DNA from: Asterella californica
Lineage: Eukaryota; Streptophyta; Marchantiopsida; Marchantiales; Aytoniaceae
Length of the DNA stretch: 64,000 nt
Direction of reading: 5' to 3'
Assembly (NCBI GenBank): GCA_036924285.1
Contig: JAYKYS010000001.1
Location: 1,907,501-1,971,500, forward strand
How positions within the stretch are numbered: position 1 is the stretch's first letter; each line of letters opens with the position of its first letter. The translations under genes and the position numbers were made by a program. The notes under the pieces are model-generated. The model made no database searches. It saw only the letters and a list, made by a program, of their open reading frames with translations, and was not told the DNA's origin. Positions 49,480 to 60,415 of the stretch are shown here, one piece after another.

Positions 49480-49851
49480 TGCACGCTGTTTATATAGTTC
49501 AACGTCTCCAAATGAGACGCAAGTTCTAGAATAAAGTGGGTATGGTGGTGTACTATGAGGTCTCCGAAAGCGATCAACTGTGCAACGCTTTTGATGACTG
49601 CACACAGCTTCAAACTGATGGAAAGGAAAACTGTCGATCTTCAATGTATCATCTGTAGAGGTAGTATCACATGCGGGAGAGGAAGGAATAATGAGGGGCT
49701 CAGTAGATTCAGATGGCACGGAAGAATGAGGTGGGGTTGCAGGTATTGAATCCAAAAGATCGTCCTCCGATGATTCATTCTCTTCGGTTTCGGCAACTAT
49801 TTCCAAAGGAAGTCCTATAGGTTTCTCGTCCGACATGGTTTTCAATTCCAT
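49480..49851 (-). CDS. Probable upstream exon of the Rep-like gene (acidic N-terminus)
   Basis: ATG at 49851 opens a frame on the same strand. Residues 1-120 or so are sensible protein: acidic and Ser/Pro-rich (ENESSEDDLLDSIPATPP), then a Cys/His/basic patch (CSHQKRCTVDRFRRP). From about 49480 onwards the frame becomes hydrophobic and Cys-rich in a way typical of translated intron, although it stays open to 49075. The most economical reading is an exon ending at about 49480-49500, an intron of about 330 bp, and the acceptor just upstream of the Rep ATG at 49142. The exact donor is not settled; joining would add an acidic tail of unknown role to the N-terminus of Rep. It could also be a separate small gene. 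Confidence 0.4.
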
Positions 49852-50560
49852 ATGAAGAGAAGGAAGGCGACGGAGTACTTAGCTTATGCAAGAAACAAGT
49901 AGAAGTAGACCGCGAAGAGTCTCCATCGCAAAGAGAGGTTGTTGGTATCGCGAGGTAGGCTGACGCTTGGAAAAGCCCACCCAGTCCAGGCCCCTCCGTC
50001 CATACTCCGAATCCTACACGGAACAGAGCGATACGCATGAAATGCTGCTGTCGCGAGGCATGAGAAATGCAAAAAAGTGACCGCTCTAGACGAGGTCGTT
50101 GTTTCTCCCATGCTGTCTTGCCTCCAATTGGACATATGAGATGAGGCCGAGGAGTATTCCTCGTCATGACCTTACGGACGTCTCGTCTGGAACTGCAATC
50201 CCCTTCCCGGCCCGTACCCTGCAAGGCAGATGAATCACAAGGAGCCAATCAGTTGGCGAGCAAGAAAGAAATCACACGCTAGCGATTCCATCAGGACAGC
50301 GAGAAATCAATTCTGCTGGCTATCATCACTTCCCGTCTCCTCGTTTCTCAGAAGAATCCAGCAGCGAATGTACGCGATAGCATATCGATTGTAAAGAGTG
50401 CTTCTTGATTGTAAACGCAATCGTCAACAACGTGCGCACAGTAATCGGCAACAGCCTCTTGATTGTAAACGCACGGACGATAACCGTCGCATGCGATTTG
50501 AAACGACGAGATGCGATCACAGGATGGAAGAAAGAAAAACTCCCTTCCGTTTTGTCGCAC
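49852..50560. other. 5' flank of the Rep-like gene
   Basis: No other gene recognised. Around 50380-50500 the word CTTGATTGTAAACGCA recurs (near 50403 and 50459), with variants, in a stretch of short repeated motifs, possibly part of an element end. Confidence 0.4.
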
Positions 50561-50566
50561 GGAAAG

Positions 50567-50680
50567 GACCTGTTTGCCTTAATTCGCCCCTTCCCCTGCA
50601 GTAACTCGGAATTCCTGAGAAAAAGGCCCTGTTTGCCTTAATTCGCCCCTTCCCCTGCAGTAACTTGGAGTTCCCGAGAA
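50567..50680. repeat. Two-copy tandem repeat of about 60 bp
   Basis: CCTGTTTGCCTTAATTCGCC followed by CCTTCCCCTGCAGTAAC occurs twice (near 50569 and 50628), each followed by a TGGAGTTCC/CGGAATTCC..GAGAAAA variant. Confidence 0.9.
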
Positions 50681-53600
50681 AATTTTATGACAACATACTG
50701 ACGCACTGCCAGCCATTAACACGTTATTAACCAGCTAAACGGTCCGCTTACTACTGCACGGCTGAATACAACATAATGACGCTGCCTCGGAACGTTCAGG
50801 CAGCCGTCGTAAACCGTTTAAAACCAGCTAAACGGCCCGCGCCTCTTCTTTCTTGTCCTCTTCCTCCTTGTTGTACAAGGCGGTGGGGGAGGATATTCAC
50901 CTGAGAGAGGCATCATAATCACCCTGCCTTAGTTCGTTCATTATATTGAACACATATCATTTTTTAATTACAATTATTTTCATTTTTTCACGAATGGCGT
51001 GTTCTCTTCATTAGGTCTAGCACAAGCTAGAATGAATAAGTGACCTCCTTAACTTTTCGTTTTGTATTTCTTTTTTTTTACGATAAATTGTCACTTATTC
51101 GCTTTGTAGTTAATTTTAGCGCTTCGCAACTTTCAGTAAAGTTTTTTGGTCCGGAAGCTCTATGCAGGCTATTCTTTTCCTGGCAGCAGGATTCAAGCTC
51201 AAGTGGGAGAGATTCCAGACACGGTCTCTAACGAAGATAGCTATAGCTATACGTGATCATGTTAACTTCTTATAGCTAATTGTTGTCATTACATGGTCAA
51301 GTTAATATTATCACATAATGACAGTTCCAAGACTGTTTGTGATATTTGTCCCCAGCGCTCGTCACACAAACAACCATATCTCCCAATGACATCACGAGAT
51401 TTTCAGACCCTCCAAAATCGCGTGTCTTTTTCCTTGTTTCTAGAATAACGTCACTTTGGCTGCATATCTAGAATAACGTCACTTTGGCTGCATATTCACC
51501 TCATGTACGCTTAAGTAAATGCGGTGTACATTAATTTATGCTCTAACTCTTCTCAACAAAAAAATAAGATATAAATTAATGTTTTCAGAAAATGAAACTT
51601 TTTGAGGATAAGTGTACGAGACTTAAACCCCCAGCAGCGTATCAGTCAGGCCTTCACTTATGATTTATATTTTGATCCGCTTGCAACTCAGAGATCGATT
51701 AACATATATTAATTATGAATTAATTTTATCTTTCACAATAGCTTATTATAATATTACTTTATAAAATTTACACATTTTTTGATAAGAAAAAATGAAATTC
51801 AGTGTACAAGGCCGTGGAGAAGAATATTCACTACAAACTTGATCACTTTGGGATCATTCTTGTAAACCATGTGCCATATGAAACGTAAATAGTAGAGGAC
51901 TTATTCATACTAGCCAAACAGCCAATAGTAGATAATTATTTATAAGGCAAGAGTTTCATTATTGGGTATCTCAAGCTAGCTAGACTTGAACTATATGATA
52001 AGGTACTTCATAAGAGAGACGACTCTCACTTTGCGATGGAACTTTACTGTGCACATCTTCAACGCGTCCAAAGCTTGAGATCTACTTCATTATACACTTA
52101 TGCCCTGCAATTGGCTCTTAGCTATGGTAACGTGCGCAGATCTTTTTGATTTCTATCGCTTTGGTTACGCATTATTACCCCGGTTTCTTCCCTTTTCACT
52201 TTCTTTCTTTGGTTCTTCCTTCTACTACTCACCTAAGTATGTGTTTTATATACGTGCAATTGTCTTTTCACCCCACTTCTGTGTCAGTCATCACTTGAAA
52301 ATATGTTTGTGCGGTTGCTTTTCCAATTCTACGCCCTCTTGGATTATGGAGAACGCCACCCTTCTGTGCTAATTGTCCTCTGAGAGCACCTGAGCTTTTG
52401 ACGTATGTTGATGTGGGAATCAAAAACGGTGTGAAGCCGCACATCTTTCACTTTTAGGTTTGCTTTTTCCTTCAGGTCTCCTTAGACATGGCTTCCGATA
52501 CCTCGAAGACCGCCAATACGACTTCAAATCACTCGGTGATCACATATACGATAGATACGGCACCATTGGCTAAGATCCAATAAGTCTCAATTATTGAAGG
52601 TGGTGAGGTCAAAGCAGATGGAGTGCTTGTACAAGCAGAACTACATACATGGCTCAAACACCTTCGGATGTTCAATTAACAAGCCTTCTTTACGTTTTGT
52701 TTTGAGAGTGTCCTTACTCTGGAGATTTTTAGAGGATGGGTCACTGCAACCTGGATACGGTTCGTGTCGTGGATCGGCTTGTTGTTGAAAGGGAGGATTG
52801 GGAGACAAATTTTTCTGACCTTGCTCAAAATGTAAATTTGAGGACACCGTTATGTAAGATATGTTACGTAGACAAATTTGGTTCTTGAACCGACTCAAAT
52901 CTCAAATGTAGGTTAGACGGAAAGGTTATGAGAGGTTGAAAGTTTGACAAGTTGAGGAGACAATATGCTGACATGGCCGTCCGAGCACTAACATGTGACA
53001 CTTTGCTGACATGGAACATTCTGGAAAAAGTATTGATGTGGAAATTTGCTGACTAGATATTTTGCTGATATGGCATATTGTTGATTGTGCATTTTGCTGA
53101 CGTATAAATGTTGATTTGGTCAAATTCTTGACTTGATGATCTACTAAGGTGGTCATGTTCACTAGGCTAGGAGGGTGACATGACACTTAAGCGGCATGAT
53201 GTGATGTGGATTTTGTGATGAAGTATAAGGGTATTGTTATATGATGTTGAGGTGGAAGGATGGCAGATGTGACATCATGCATGCATGTCATGTGTGTCGT
53301 GATCTTCAGTCTTAATATCAGCTGCAGACGCGAACAACAGAACCCTAGCGGCCTTACGTTAGGTTATGAATGTTGCGAGTAAGACTTAACAGCTTGATCG
53401 AGAAGTCAGAACAGATGAACCTTAAGTGGTTTCTTGGACCAAGATTGGAACATTTGGTTAGGACATAGGGGTCTATCCCAATCTAGAGCTTGATCACGGT
53501 TCCTCAGAAAAATGTTAAATGTTGGATTGTGAGCGGAGCTCCATGTAAGATCTTGAATTGAACGAGGTATCATTGGAAATGTCTCGGCGATGATAATAGA

Positions 53601-53829
53601 AACATTTTGAATTGACATAGGAGTTGAGAATTATGACCAATCATGTGATTGAATTGTGTAAAATTTTCTAGGACCAAAGAGGAGAGCGAGGTCGTCGATC
53701 TCTAGAAGTATATATGACGGGATTCAATGACTGGGTGGACCAAGACGAGTCAACCGACCCCGCAAACAGACTCTAGGGGCATGAGGTGATGGTTGAAGCC
53801 GACACCACAGCGCATTTGGATCTAGATTT
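50681..53829. other. Long intergenic stretch, no gene recognised
   Basis: Contains a two-copy 28-bp tandem (TCTAGAATAACGTCACTTTG.., 51439-51494) and, at 52960-53130, several loose repeats of TTTGCTGA.(A/T)TGG. Many short open frames exist but none resembles a known protein. Confidence 0.4.
51439..51494. repeat. Two-copy 28-bp tandem repeat
   Basis: TCTAGAATAACGTCACTTTG followed by GCTGCATA occurs twice head to tail without a mismatch. Confidence 0.9.
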
Positions 53830-54190
53830 AGACGTATGGACTTGAGATCGATCCAAAGAAAGACTAAGGAACGAGATGTTGGATTAGACCACCATTTCGG
53901 AGTTTAGACCCAGATGGACATCGTAGGCGGTTGGACCGCTAGGTATGCTGGAGGTAAGTTTAAGACCTTAGACTTTATGAGAAGTCCGCTCCAAGTCACG
54001 TTGTGACTTGCTCATGTTTTGAGACCGACCTAGCCGGATATAGGTCGAGACTTAGGGAATGTTGAGCTTGAGAATAAAAGAGGCGGTCTGACCAACTGAG
54101 ATCAAGATAAGCGGTGCATGGTTACTAACGTGTGATTGTGATTTACATATTAGCATTTTGAGTTTCATGATCTATTGATCAAGATGCAGT
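53830..54190. repeat. Dispersed repeat R, copy 3 (inverted)
   Basis: The reverse complement matches 11347-11703 over most of its length and 13050-13250 over the core, including the AAACATGAGCAAGTCACAAC word and AATCACAATCACAC. It is the most complete copy, and shows sequence continuing past the point where copy 1 is cut by an LTR. Confidence 0.7.
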
Positions 54191-57100
54191 AGGTGCATAA
54201 AATGTGGCACGTTGCATGAGGTTCATGGCTGTGAGATATCGTGTGCTGAATAGAGATAAGAAAGAAAAAAACAACCACGAGAACAAGCTTCGCAAGATAT
54301 ACACTCCCGTTTATAACACAATAATTATTCATCAAACGGTCGCTATTTCAATCTCTTTGTCAATCATTGTCTTAAGAATCTTTGTGTATATTATGCTTGT
54401 ACTATACTGAATTGTTAACCTATCTTCTTGCAAAGAGAAGGGAATGAAGTTTTCTGCATTTTAAGTTTTTCATCTGATGTGGACTTAGAACTAGTCTAGG
54501 CACTCTCCAAGGTCCATTTCTTAGTTAGTTTTTTGTGCTCTACAAACTTTGTATTCGATTTTAGTACGAAAGTTGTTTCATTTACATGATGCTATCCTTG
54601 TGCATTTCCACAACAAATTTCTTTCATGGTCATCATGTTCTATCTTTTCAAATGTTTCACTATGTTCTTTTGTTTTTCTTTGTAGAAGTTTGTTTCTTTG
54701 CTTGTTTGGTTGAGCTCGTCATTTATAAATCTATGACAGAGTATCATAGATGTTTGTACTTGGAATTGAGAGAATTTTTCCACAAATGTATTTCCATGAT
54801 TGCATGAACTATATTCTTGTTTTAGATCTCTCGCATCAGCGTAGTGAATAACACTTGAAACAATTGTGTATGTATGTGTAGTGGGAATGACCTTCACTTA
54901 ATAAGATCATACTAGAATAAGATCTGAATACTAGTACTACTTACCATGAATCTTACATGTACTCGGATCCATCGAGGAAAGAAACAACATCACAAATCAC
55001 ATTCTTAACTCTAATACCATTTAGTGAGGAGTACAATCTTGGACTAAACACCATCATCATATTATCCAAGAAATTCACACACACACAAAAGAGTAGTCAC
55101 CTTCTCAACTAGAAGATCTAAGTTTATATAATCCACCTTCTGCTCTATATTTATTGCAAAGAGGTTTTATTTCACAAGAGAAAATAACACTCAACATCGA
55201 TAATATCTTAAAAAGTTCCTTCTATATAGTATTTGCATATGAATTCTTTTGGTGAAAATTTCTTTGCACAATATTTATTTTTGTGGTGAAATTTTTTTCT
55301 GAATATTCTCTTTGTGAATTTTAGAACAAACAACTGGACTGAATAATCCTGTCAAAAGCTCGTGATAGTTTTGTAATCAAAATGTATTATTCTTTTCATT
55401 TTCTTTTAACCATCACTACTCTATCAACGAGCTTCGTCAATACCACCTCTTTGATATGTTTCATTGCTCCAATATCTTACATCGTCGCTTGGAAGACTTC
55501 ACTACTTTGATATGTTCCATAACCACCTGAACACGCTTCATTGCTTCCATATGTTCCATTATCGCCTGGCTGAGTTCTGCTGACATCATCTCTTGGATGT
55601 GTTCTTTCGTTTTGTTTTCTTCTTCTGCTTCTTTCAACATTATCACCTCCAGCTGGACAAACTCGTCTATATATATTTTGTATCTCTCGATGTTTTTTTC
55701 TGGTTCATAGAGATTGATTCTTTCAGTATTATCGTTGATTGCTTGCAGGGATTTCATGGACATTATCACATGCAAGGGCTCCCTTTGACACATCCGGATC
55801 GTTGAGACTGCACTTCATTTTTCTGTGTGAAAAGAGTGTCAACGGAAGAATCTAATCATCTCCAATTTCTCGAAAAAATGAACTAAAGAATCTTGGGATT
55901 CTTTTTTCCCATTTGGGAAATAAAATTGTATCAAATCGAGAAAAGAAAAGAAATCTAACAATTCCAAACTTTTTCGTAAGAGAAAAAAGAGAATATGCAT
56001 GTAACTTGAATATCGCAACGAAGGAAGGGAAAAGAACACGTGAGAACTGCATATAAAATATGTTGAGTTATGTTAGTGATTACAAGTGATGGACTAACGA
56101 TTACTATCCATTCTGAGGAAAAAATCCTTAAATGCTTGAAGGAAGAATATTTAGCCAGGTTGAGGATTAGAGTGCGTTAAAAAAATTGATTAATTTTAGA
56201 CTCTCTAAGTTTGTCAATATTGAGATTAGACAAATGTATCTTGCACTTGTCCACAACAAGGATGGTCACAATAAACTCATCGACATGGTGTGAATAAAGT
56301 TTATTAACCATTCTCGATCAACCTTGAGGAACTTTTGCTTGTTTTATGTTAAAAGATATGACTGTTACATAAAATATGTATAGTAGGCTTGAATAGAAAT
56401 CATTATTAATGTGGTAGAATTGTTAAATATTAATCAAACCGGGAATAGCAGAAAATCCTTACAAACCCAATAAATGAAGTGCAAGGAAACGCGCTTCCAG
56501 ACCTATCAATCCAATTGCTTTGTAACTAAAAGAACAAATAAAAAGAATATATTAGTTTATTATATTGAGATGGATAACCATGAATATAGTGTGAAGAGGT
56601 GTTCTCAATCCAACACAATACTTTTGTCTCGAAATGAATGAAAAGTTATATATTCATTAATTTATGACTTAATTGTCCACGAGAAAGCGTTAGGTAATAA
56701 AGTGATGGTCTTTTCTTTTCTAAACTATAGGTTCCAAAACCAAGCCATTCCAACTTGTCCTCTCATTTGTTTTGATTAAAACTAACTATCCGACAGTGTT
56801 TTAATTTTGTTTAATAAAAAACATAAGACTTTACCTTGGTGAATTATTATTATGATCCATGCGTCCTCCTCTTCCTCCTCTTCCTCCTCTTTGTGGGAGG
56901 TGAAGGAAGGAGACGTTCATCAGCTAGTCATATTTTGTCCTTCATGTTATATCTTGGAGCAAGGAAGGAAAACTCAAAGTGAAGATATTCTAGACTATTT
57001 TACCAGAGCTTACATGACGTAACATGAACCTTTCACTAATAATAACATAATTCAAAAAAACACGGATTGATTTCAATTGATTAACAAATGTGAATAAATC

Positions 57101-58042
57101 ATATCGAATTACTTTCTCTTTTTCTTCATAAAGAATGACTAAAGAGATCATGATAGAGAGGGTTTCTTCGTGTATGTCGTGCAATTTTCAAGAACTGGTA
57201 AGTGGTATTGGGAGTGTGTAAGAGACGGCAAGTCGCAACTCAATAATAAGTCATATTAGACATAAAATTATTAATAAATTTTAAGTTTGTCGTTTGTTCG
57301 AAAAATTCTTCTCTCATTTTATAGAGTGATTTTAACGGATGACTATCGTATTCGGTTAAACCTCTAATAATACTGAGATGAACTTTAGCACTTCAGAATT
57401 CTTATGGTATTATTTATTGTAATGAAAGTTCTAACTGTGATTATATAGTATATTCACGTGATTAGATCAATCTGTTTATGTATCACAGTCTAGACATTTC
57501 TTAAAAGAAACAGAGTGATGGTATATATCCATGATCTTTTACTTATCATAAATTCTATAAAGCTTATTAGGTTGAGATGTCGGTAAGATCACATTTTTTG
57601 CAGCGTTACCACGTATGTGATTATGAGGAGGTGAAACCTCACCATGTAAGGTCACATCGCAAGGAACTGTATTGGACTTTGCTTTGCTTTGCTTTTCATT
57701 CTGACTTCGACGATGACAGTCTTGGAACGTAGTGCAGCATTCTGGCACTTGGGCGACAAGAGCAACAAACTGAACCTGCAGCCCCCCTGTGAAGTCCTCT
57801 GGAACACAATTTTGAGCTGGTTGAAACCAGTTCTTGGCAAACAGTCTCAGTCTTTCCGTGCACATCCAGCAGAACAGTAACATGTACAGCAACTTTGATC
57901 GGAACTCGCATTTGAAATCGAAACCAGACCACGAAATGCCCAAAGGCGAATTTGATTCAGTGGCTCAAATGGCTGGTTACTTCAATGACGGTGAAGCACC
58001 CCTTCCAAGTACTACGGTAGCCTCGTACACTATGATCCTTAC
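54191..58042. other. AT-rich intergenic stretch
   Basis: Apart from a weak 110-codon minus frame at 55461-55793, nothing gene-like is recognised. A CCTCCTCTTCCTCCTCTTCC run lies at about 56866-56890. Frames at 57539-58046 on both strands overlap each other and resemble no family; they may include the 3' flank of the DUS gene. Confidence 0.4.
55461..55793 (-). CDS. Hypothetical helical protein, weak
   Basis: A 110-codon frame from ATG at 55793. The second half is regular and helical (EFVQLEVIMLKEAEEENKTK, then EHIQEMMSAELSQAIMEHME) with an internally echoing VMEHIKVV/IMEHMEAM pattern, like a coiled coil. There is no family match, no splice or promoter support, and the surrounding sequence is AT-rich, so it could be chance. 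Confidence 0.2.
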   Translation of the reverse strand: MCQREPLHVIMSMKSLQAINDNTERINLYEPEKNIERYKIYIDEFVQLEVIMLKEAEEENKTKEHIQEMMSAELSQAIMEHMEAMKRVQVVMEHIKVVKSSKRRCKILEQ

Positions 58043-59806
58043 CTAAGCTTCGATCTTTTCCAGTTCGCTATTCTGTTCACTGCTCCAATCTGGCAGCTTA
58101 ATTTTCTTTGACGGGCGCCTCCGTATCATTCTCATTAGGCGATTTTGTTCCACAGCGTCCGGTATATACAGTGCAGTAGGTGACGCTGGTTTAGTGGCTA
58201 TTATTACAGGTAGCTTACCAGGCGGAGGTCTCCCATCTGGAAATTCTTGGCCGTTATAAGGTGAAAACAGAGGAGGGCCCCTGGCAATCAGCCGGTGCAG
58301 CAAGTCCCTCAAGTAATCAAGTGATATTCTGTACTGTCCTCTGTGCAGTTCGTCTCTCAAGTCCGTGTGATGTTGGAACCAGTAACTTGTTAGAAGCTTA
58401 AACATATGTCTAAGAACCATCCGCATGGGTACGGGATACTTAAGAACCAGGTCGAGATACTCTAAACACAACACTCTCTCATCGATGATCTTCAAGGATG
58501 GATTCGTGGGGTCTTGCTCCATGACTGTTCTATATCCTGCAAAGAGAGCCGGATTCTCCAACAGGGACTCGGCTGACATGACTCCATCCACTCTTGTAGC
58601 TGCCATGCAAGCTTCCACATCTTCCACCCATCTGATATTACCATTGGCAAGAACTGGGATCCTCACTGCTTCTTTCACTGACCTAATGGCATTCCAATCA
58701 GCCCGCACAAGTTGGCTCAACTTCTGCTCTCTAGTTCTCCCATGCACTGCCAGCAAAGAGCACCCTGCTGCCTCCAGCATTCGAGCATAGGCTACTGTAT
58801 CCTCCAGCTCCGGGAATATTCTAATCTTACAAGAAACTGGGACTGACAAATTAGATGCCAGGTGAGATACGAGTGAGTGGACGAGAGTCAAATCATCCAT
58901 CAAAAAAGCACCATAATTGCCCCTTCTGGCAATTCTCTGCGGGCACCCTAAGTTGATATCCACATAATCACACTGAGACTGCACTAGTAGAGCTGCTTGT
59001 AGGAGTGTTTCAGGATCATTCCCACAGAACTGCACTACGAGAGGACGATCCCCTTCGCAGGTCGAGAATTCATCCACTCTGTAATTTCTATCCTCCAGGA
59101 ACACCCGCGAATGGAGCATGGGAGTGTAAGCTGCTGTTGCTCCGTATTTCCTGCAGAGCATCCTGAACGGAAGCTCCGACTGATCTACCATAGGTGCTAG
59201 AATCAGCTTTGGGACTCCGAGCTTCCTCCAGTGCTCCCACGCGACAACAACTCTCCTCTCCCTTTCCTCTGCCGATGGAAAGGGAGAGGAGAGACTCCGG
59301 CTCGACGTTTCGTCCACTTCATAGTCACCTACTGGGCAACCTTCTCCTGTCAGATCACATTCATATTCTTGGCTCCCAAGATCGTCAACAGCAACCATAT
59401 TTGCAGTTGCCGACGTAAAGTTGTCCACTGCTTCCAAGTTAAAGCCTACTTTCTCACCCTCCTGATCTGATACCACTATACCCTCCGACTTAGCCCTAAC
59501 CGCACCACCACCATTGATTCCAAATTTCACTCCATATCCTAAACTTCCCTCCTGCGCTGTCAGTTCACGCTTAAGACAATTCTCCTCTGTGTGTGACTCA
59601 TTCTCGCGGGAGAAAGCACGAGTCACTCTCAACTCAGCGGTAGAAGGAGCTGCTGAACAGCGTATAATGAAACCTAAACTCGTTCTGCTGAAGGGAGCAG
59701 AAAAAGCAGGAAGCCATCTTCTACTTGATGGAGCTGGTCCCCGTCCTCGACCGTAAAACAGTTCGGGAGCGCTGATAAGAGCAGCACGCCCAATTACTGA
59801 CTCCAT
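58043..59806 (-). CDS. tRNA-dihydrouridine synthase, Dus1-like
   Basis: FMN enzyme that reduces uridine to dihydrouridine in the D loop of tRNA. One uninterrupted 587-residue frame from ATG at 59806. The catalytic barrel begins at about residue 198 with KLILAPMVDQSELPFRMLCR; VVQFCGNDP (258-265) and VDINLGCPQRIARRGNYGAF (282-301) follow, with the catalytic-position Cys288. VSCKIRIF, LLAVHGRTREQK (351-362) and IPVLANGNI (383-391) are the phosphate- and flavin-binding strands, and GVMSAESLLENPALF (408-422) closes the barrel. The 197-residue N-terminal extension is poorly conserved; its first 70 residues are Arg/Ser/Ala-rich with few acids, like a plastid or mitochondrial transit peptide. The ILAPMVDQSELPFR and RRGNYGAF forms fit Dus1 (positions 16/17). 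No intron is visible, notable for a plant gene of this size. Confidence 0.92.
   Translation of the reverse strand: MESVIGRAALISAPELFYGRGRGPAPSSRRWLPAFSAPFSRTSLGFIIRCSAAPSTAELRVTRAFSRENESHTEENCLKRELTAQEGSLGYGVKFGINGGGAVRAKSEGIVVSDQEGEKVGFNLEAVDNFTSATANMVAVDDLGSQEYECDLTGEGCPVGDYEVDETSSRSLSSPFPSAEERERRVVVAWEHWRKLGVPKLILAPMVDQSELPFRMLCRKYGATAAYTPMLHSRVFLEDRNYRVDEFSTCEGDRPLVVQFCGNDPETLLQAALLVQSQCDYVDINLGCPQRIARRGNYGAFLMDDLTLVHSLVSHLASNLSVPVSCKIRIFPELEDTVAYARMLEAAGCSLLAVHGRTREQKLSQLVRADWNAIRSVKEAVRIPVLANGNIRWVEDVEACMAATRVDGVMSAESLLENPALFAGYRTVMEQDPTNPSLKIIDERVLCLEYLDLVLKYPVPMRMVLRHMFKLLTSYWFQHHTDLRDELHRGQYRISLDYLRDLLHRLIARGPPLFSPYNGQEFPDGRPPPGKLPVIIATKPASPTALYIPDAVEQNRLMRMIRRRPSKKIKLPDWSSEQNSELEKIEA
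59251..59293. repeat. 17-bp inverted repeat inside the DUS coding sequence
   Basis: Perfect arms CTCTCCTCTCCCTTTCC (59251-59267) and its complement (59277-59293) around a 9-nt loop. It lies in codons for the low-complexity linker (SLSSPFPSAEERERR), and would fold in the mRNA. Confidence 0.9.
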
Positions 59807-60383
59807 GATAAGAAGGCAACTCTAGTTGCAACAGTAGAATTCCCTCTCAAAGTCCGAGCTCGCGTCCATGGAACACGAGTAAGGGTCAGGCCTGAATCAG
59901 AAGCATGACATCTGAACGAGGAAGTTCACGAGCAAGCAGAATGCGGGTTCAATACCTCACGCTCCTTCTGCCATCACTGATGTACGTACGTATCCAGCGG
60001 CAGTACTCAGATATTCACTCCCACGAAGCTCACGGCCCTAATTCTGAGCACCTGCAGAAGTTCGAGACAACGGGGGACTGAATAGTGTCGGTACTCTCCA
60101 AACTACTCTCCAAACCAGAGCCCGTCGTAGCTGAAACTTTCAATGTGGGTAATTTGGCAATTCCTGCATTCGACTGCCCTGTGAAATCTCAGGTGTGAGT
60201 TCCGTCTGAACCCTCAGGCGTCCAGAGATGCGTCAATGAGAGAAGAACAGTAAGTCCTGCAGACCTTTTCGAGCTTAGACTACTCTCAAATCTTGTTCCC
60301 GTCTTCGCATTTTCTTACACTTACTGGGCTTCAACGTCAGCTCTGCAGAATTCCATCGAAGAGAAGACGTCTGCTGTGATCTG

Positions 60384-60415
<32 letters not shown>

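Noticed and set aside
57539..58046. Overlapping frames on both strands beyond the DUS stop (134, 78, 70 codons)
   Set aside because: They overlap one another and have no recognisable domain or splice support; left as spacer.
60384..60412. Treating the (CT)n run as part of a CRISPR-like or regular array
   Set aside because: It is a simple dinucleotide microsatellite with no spacers.
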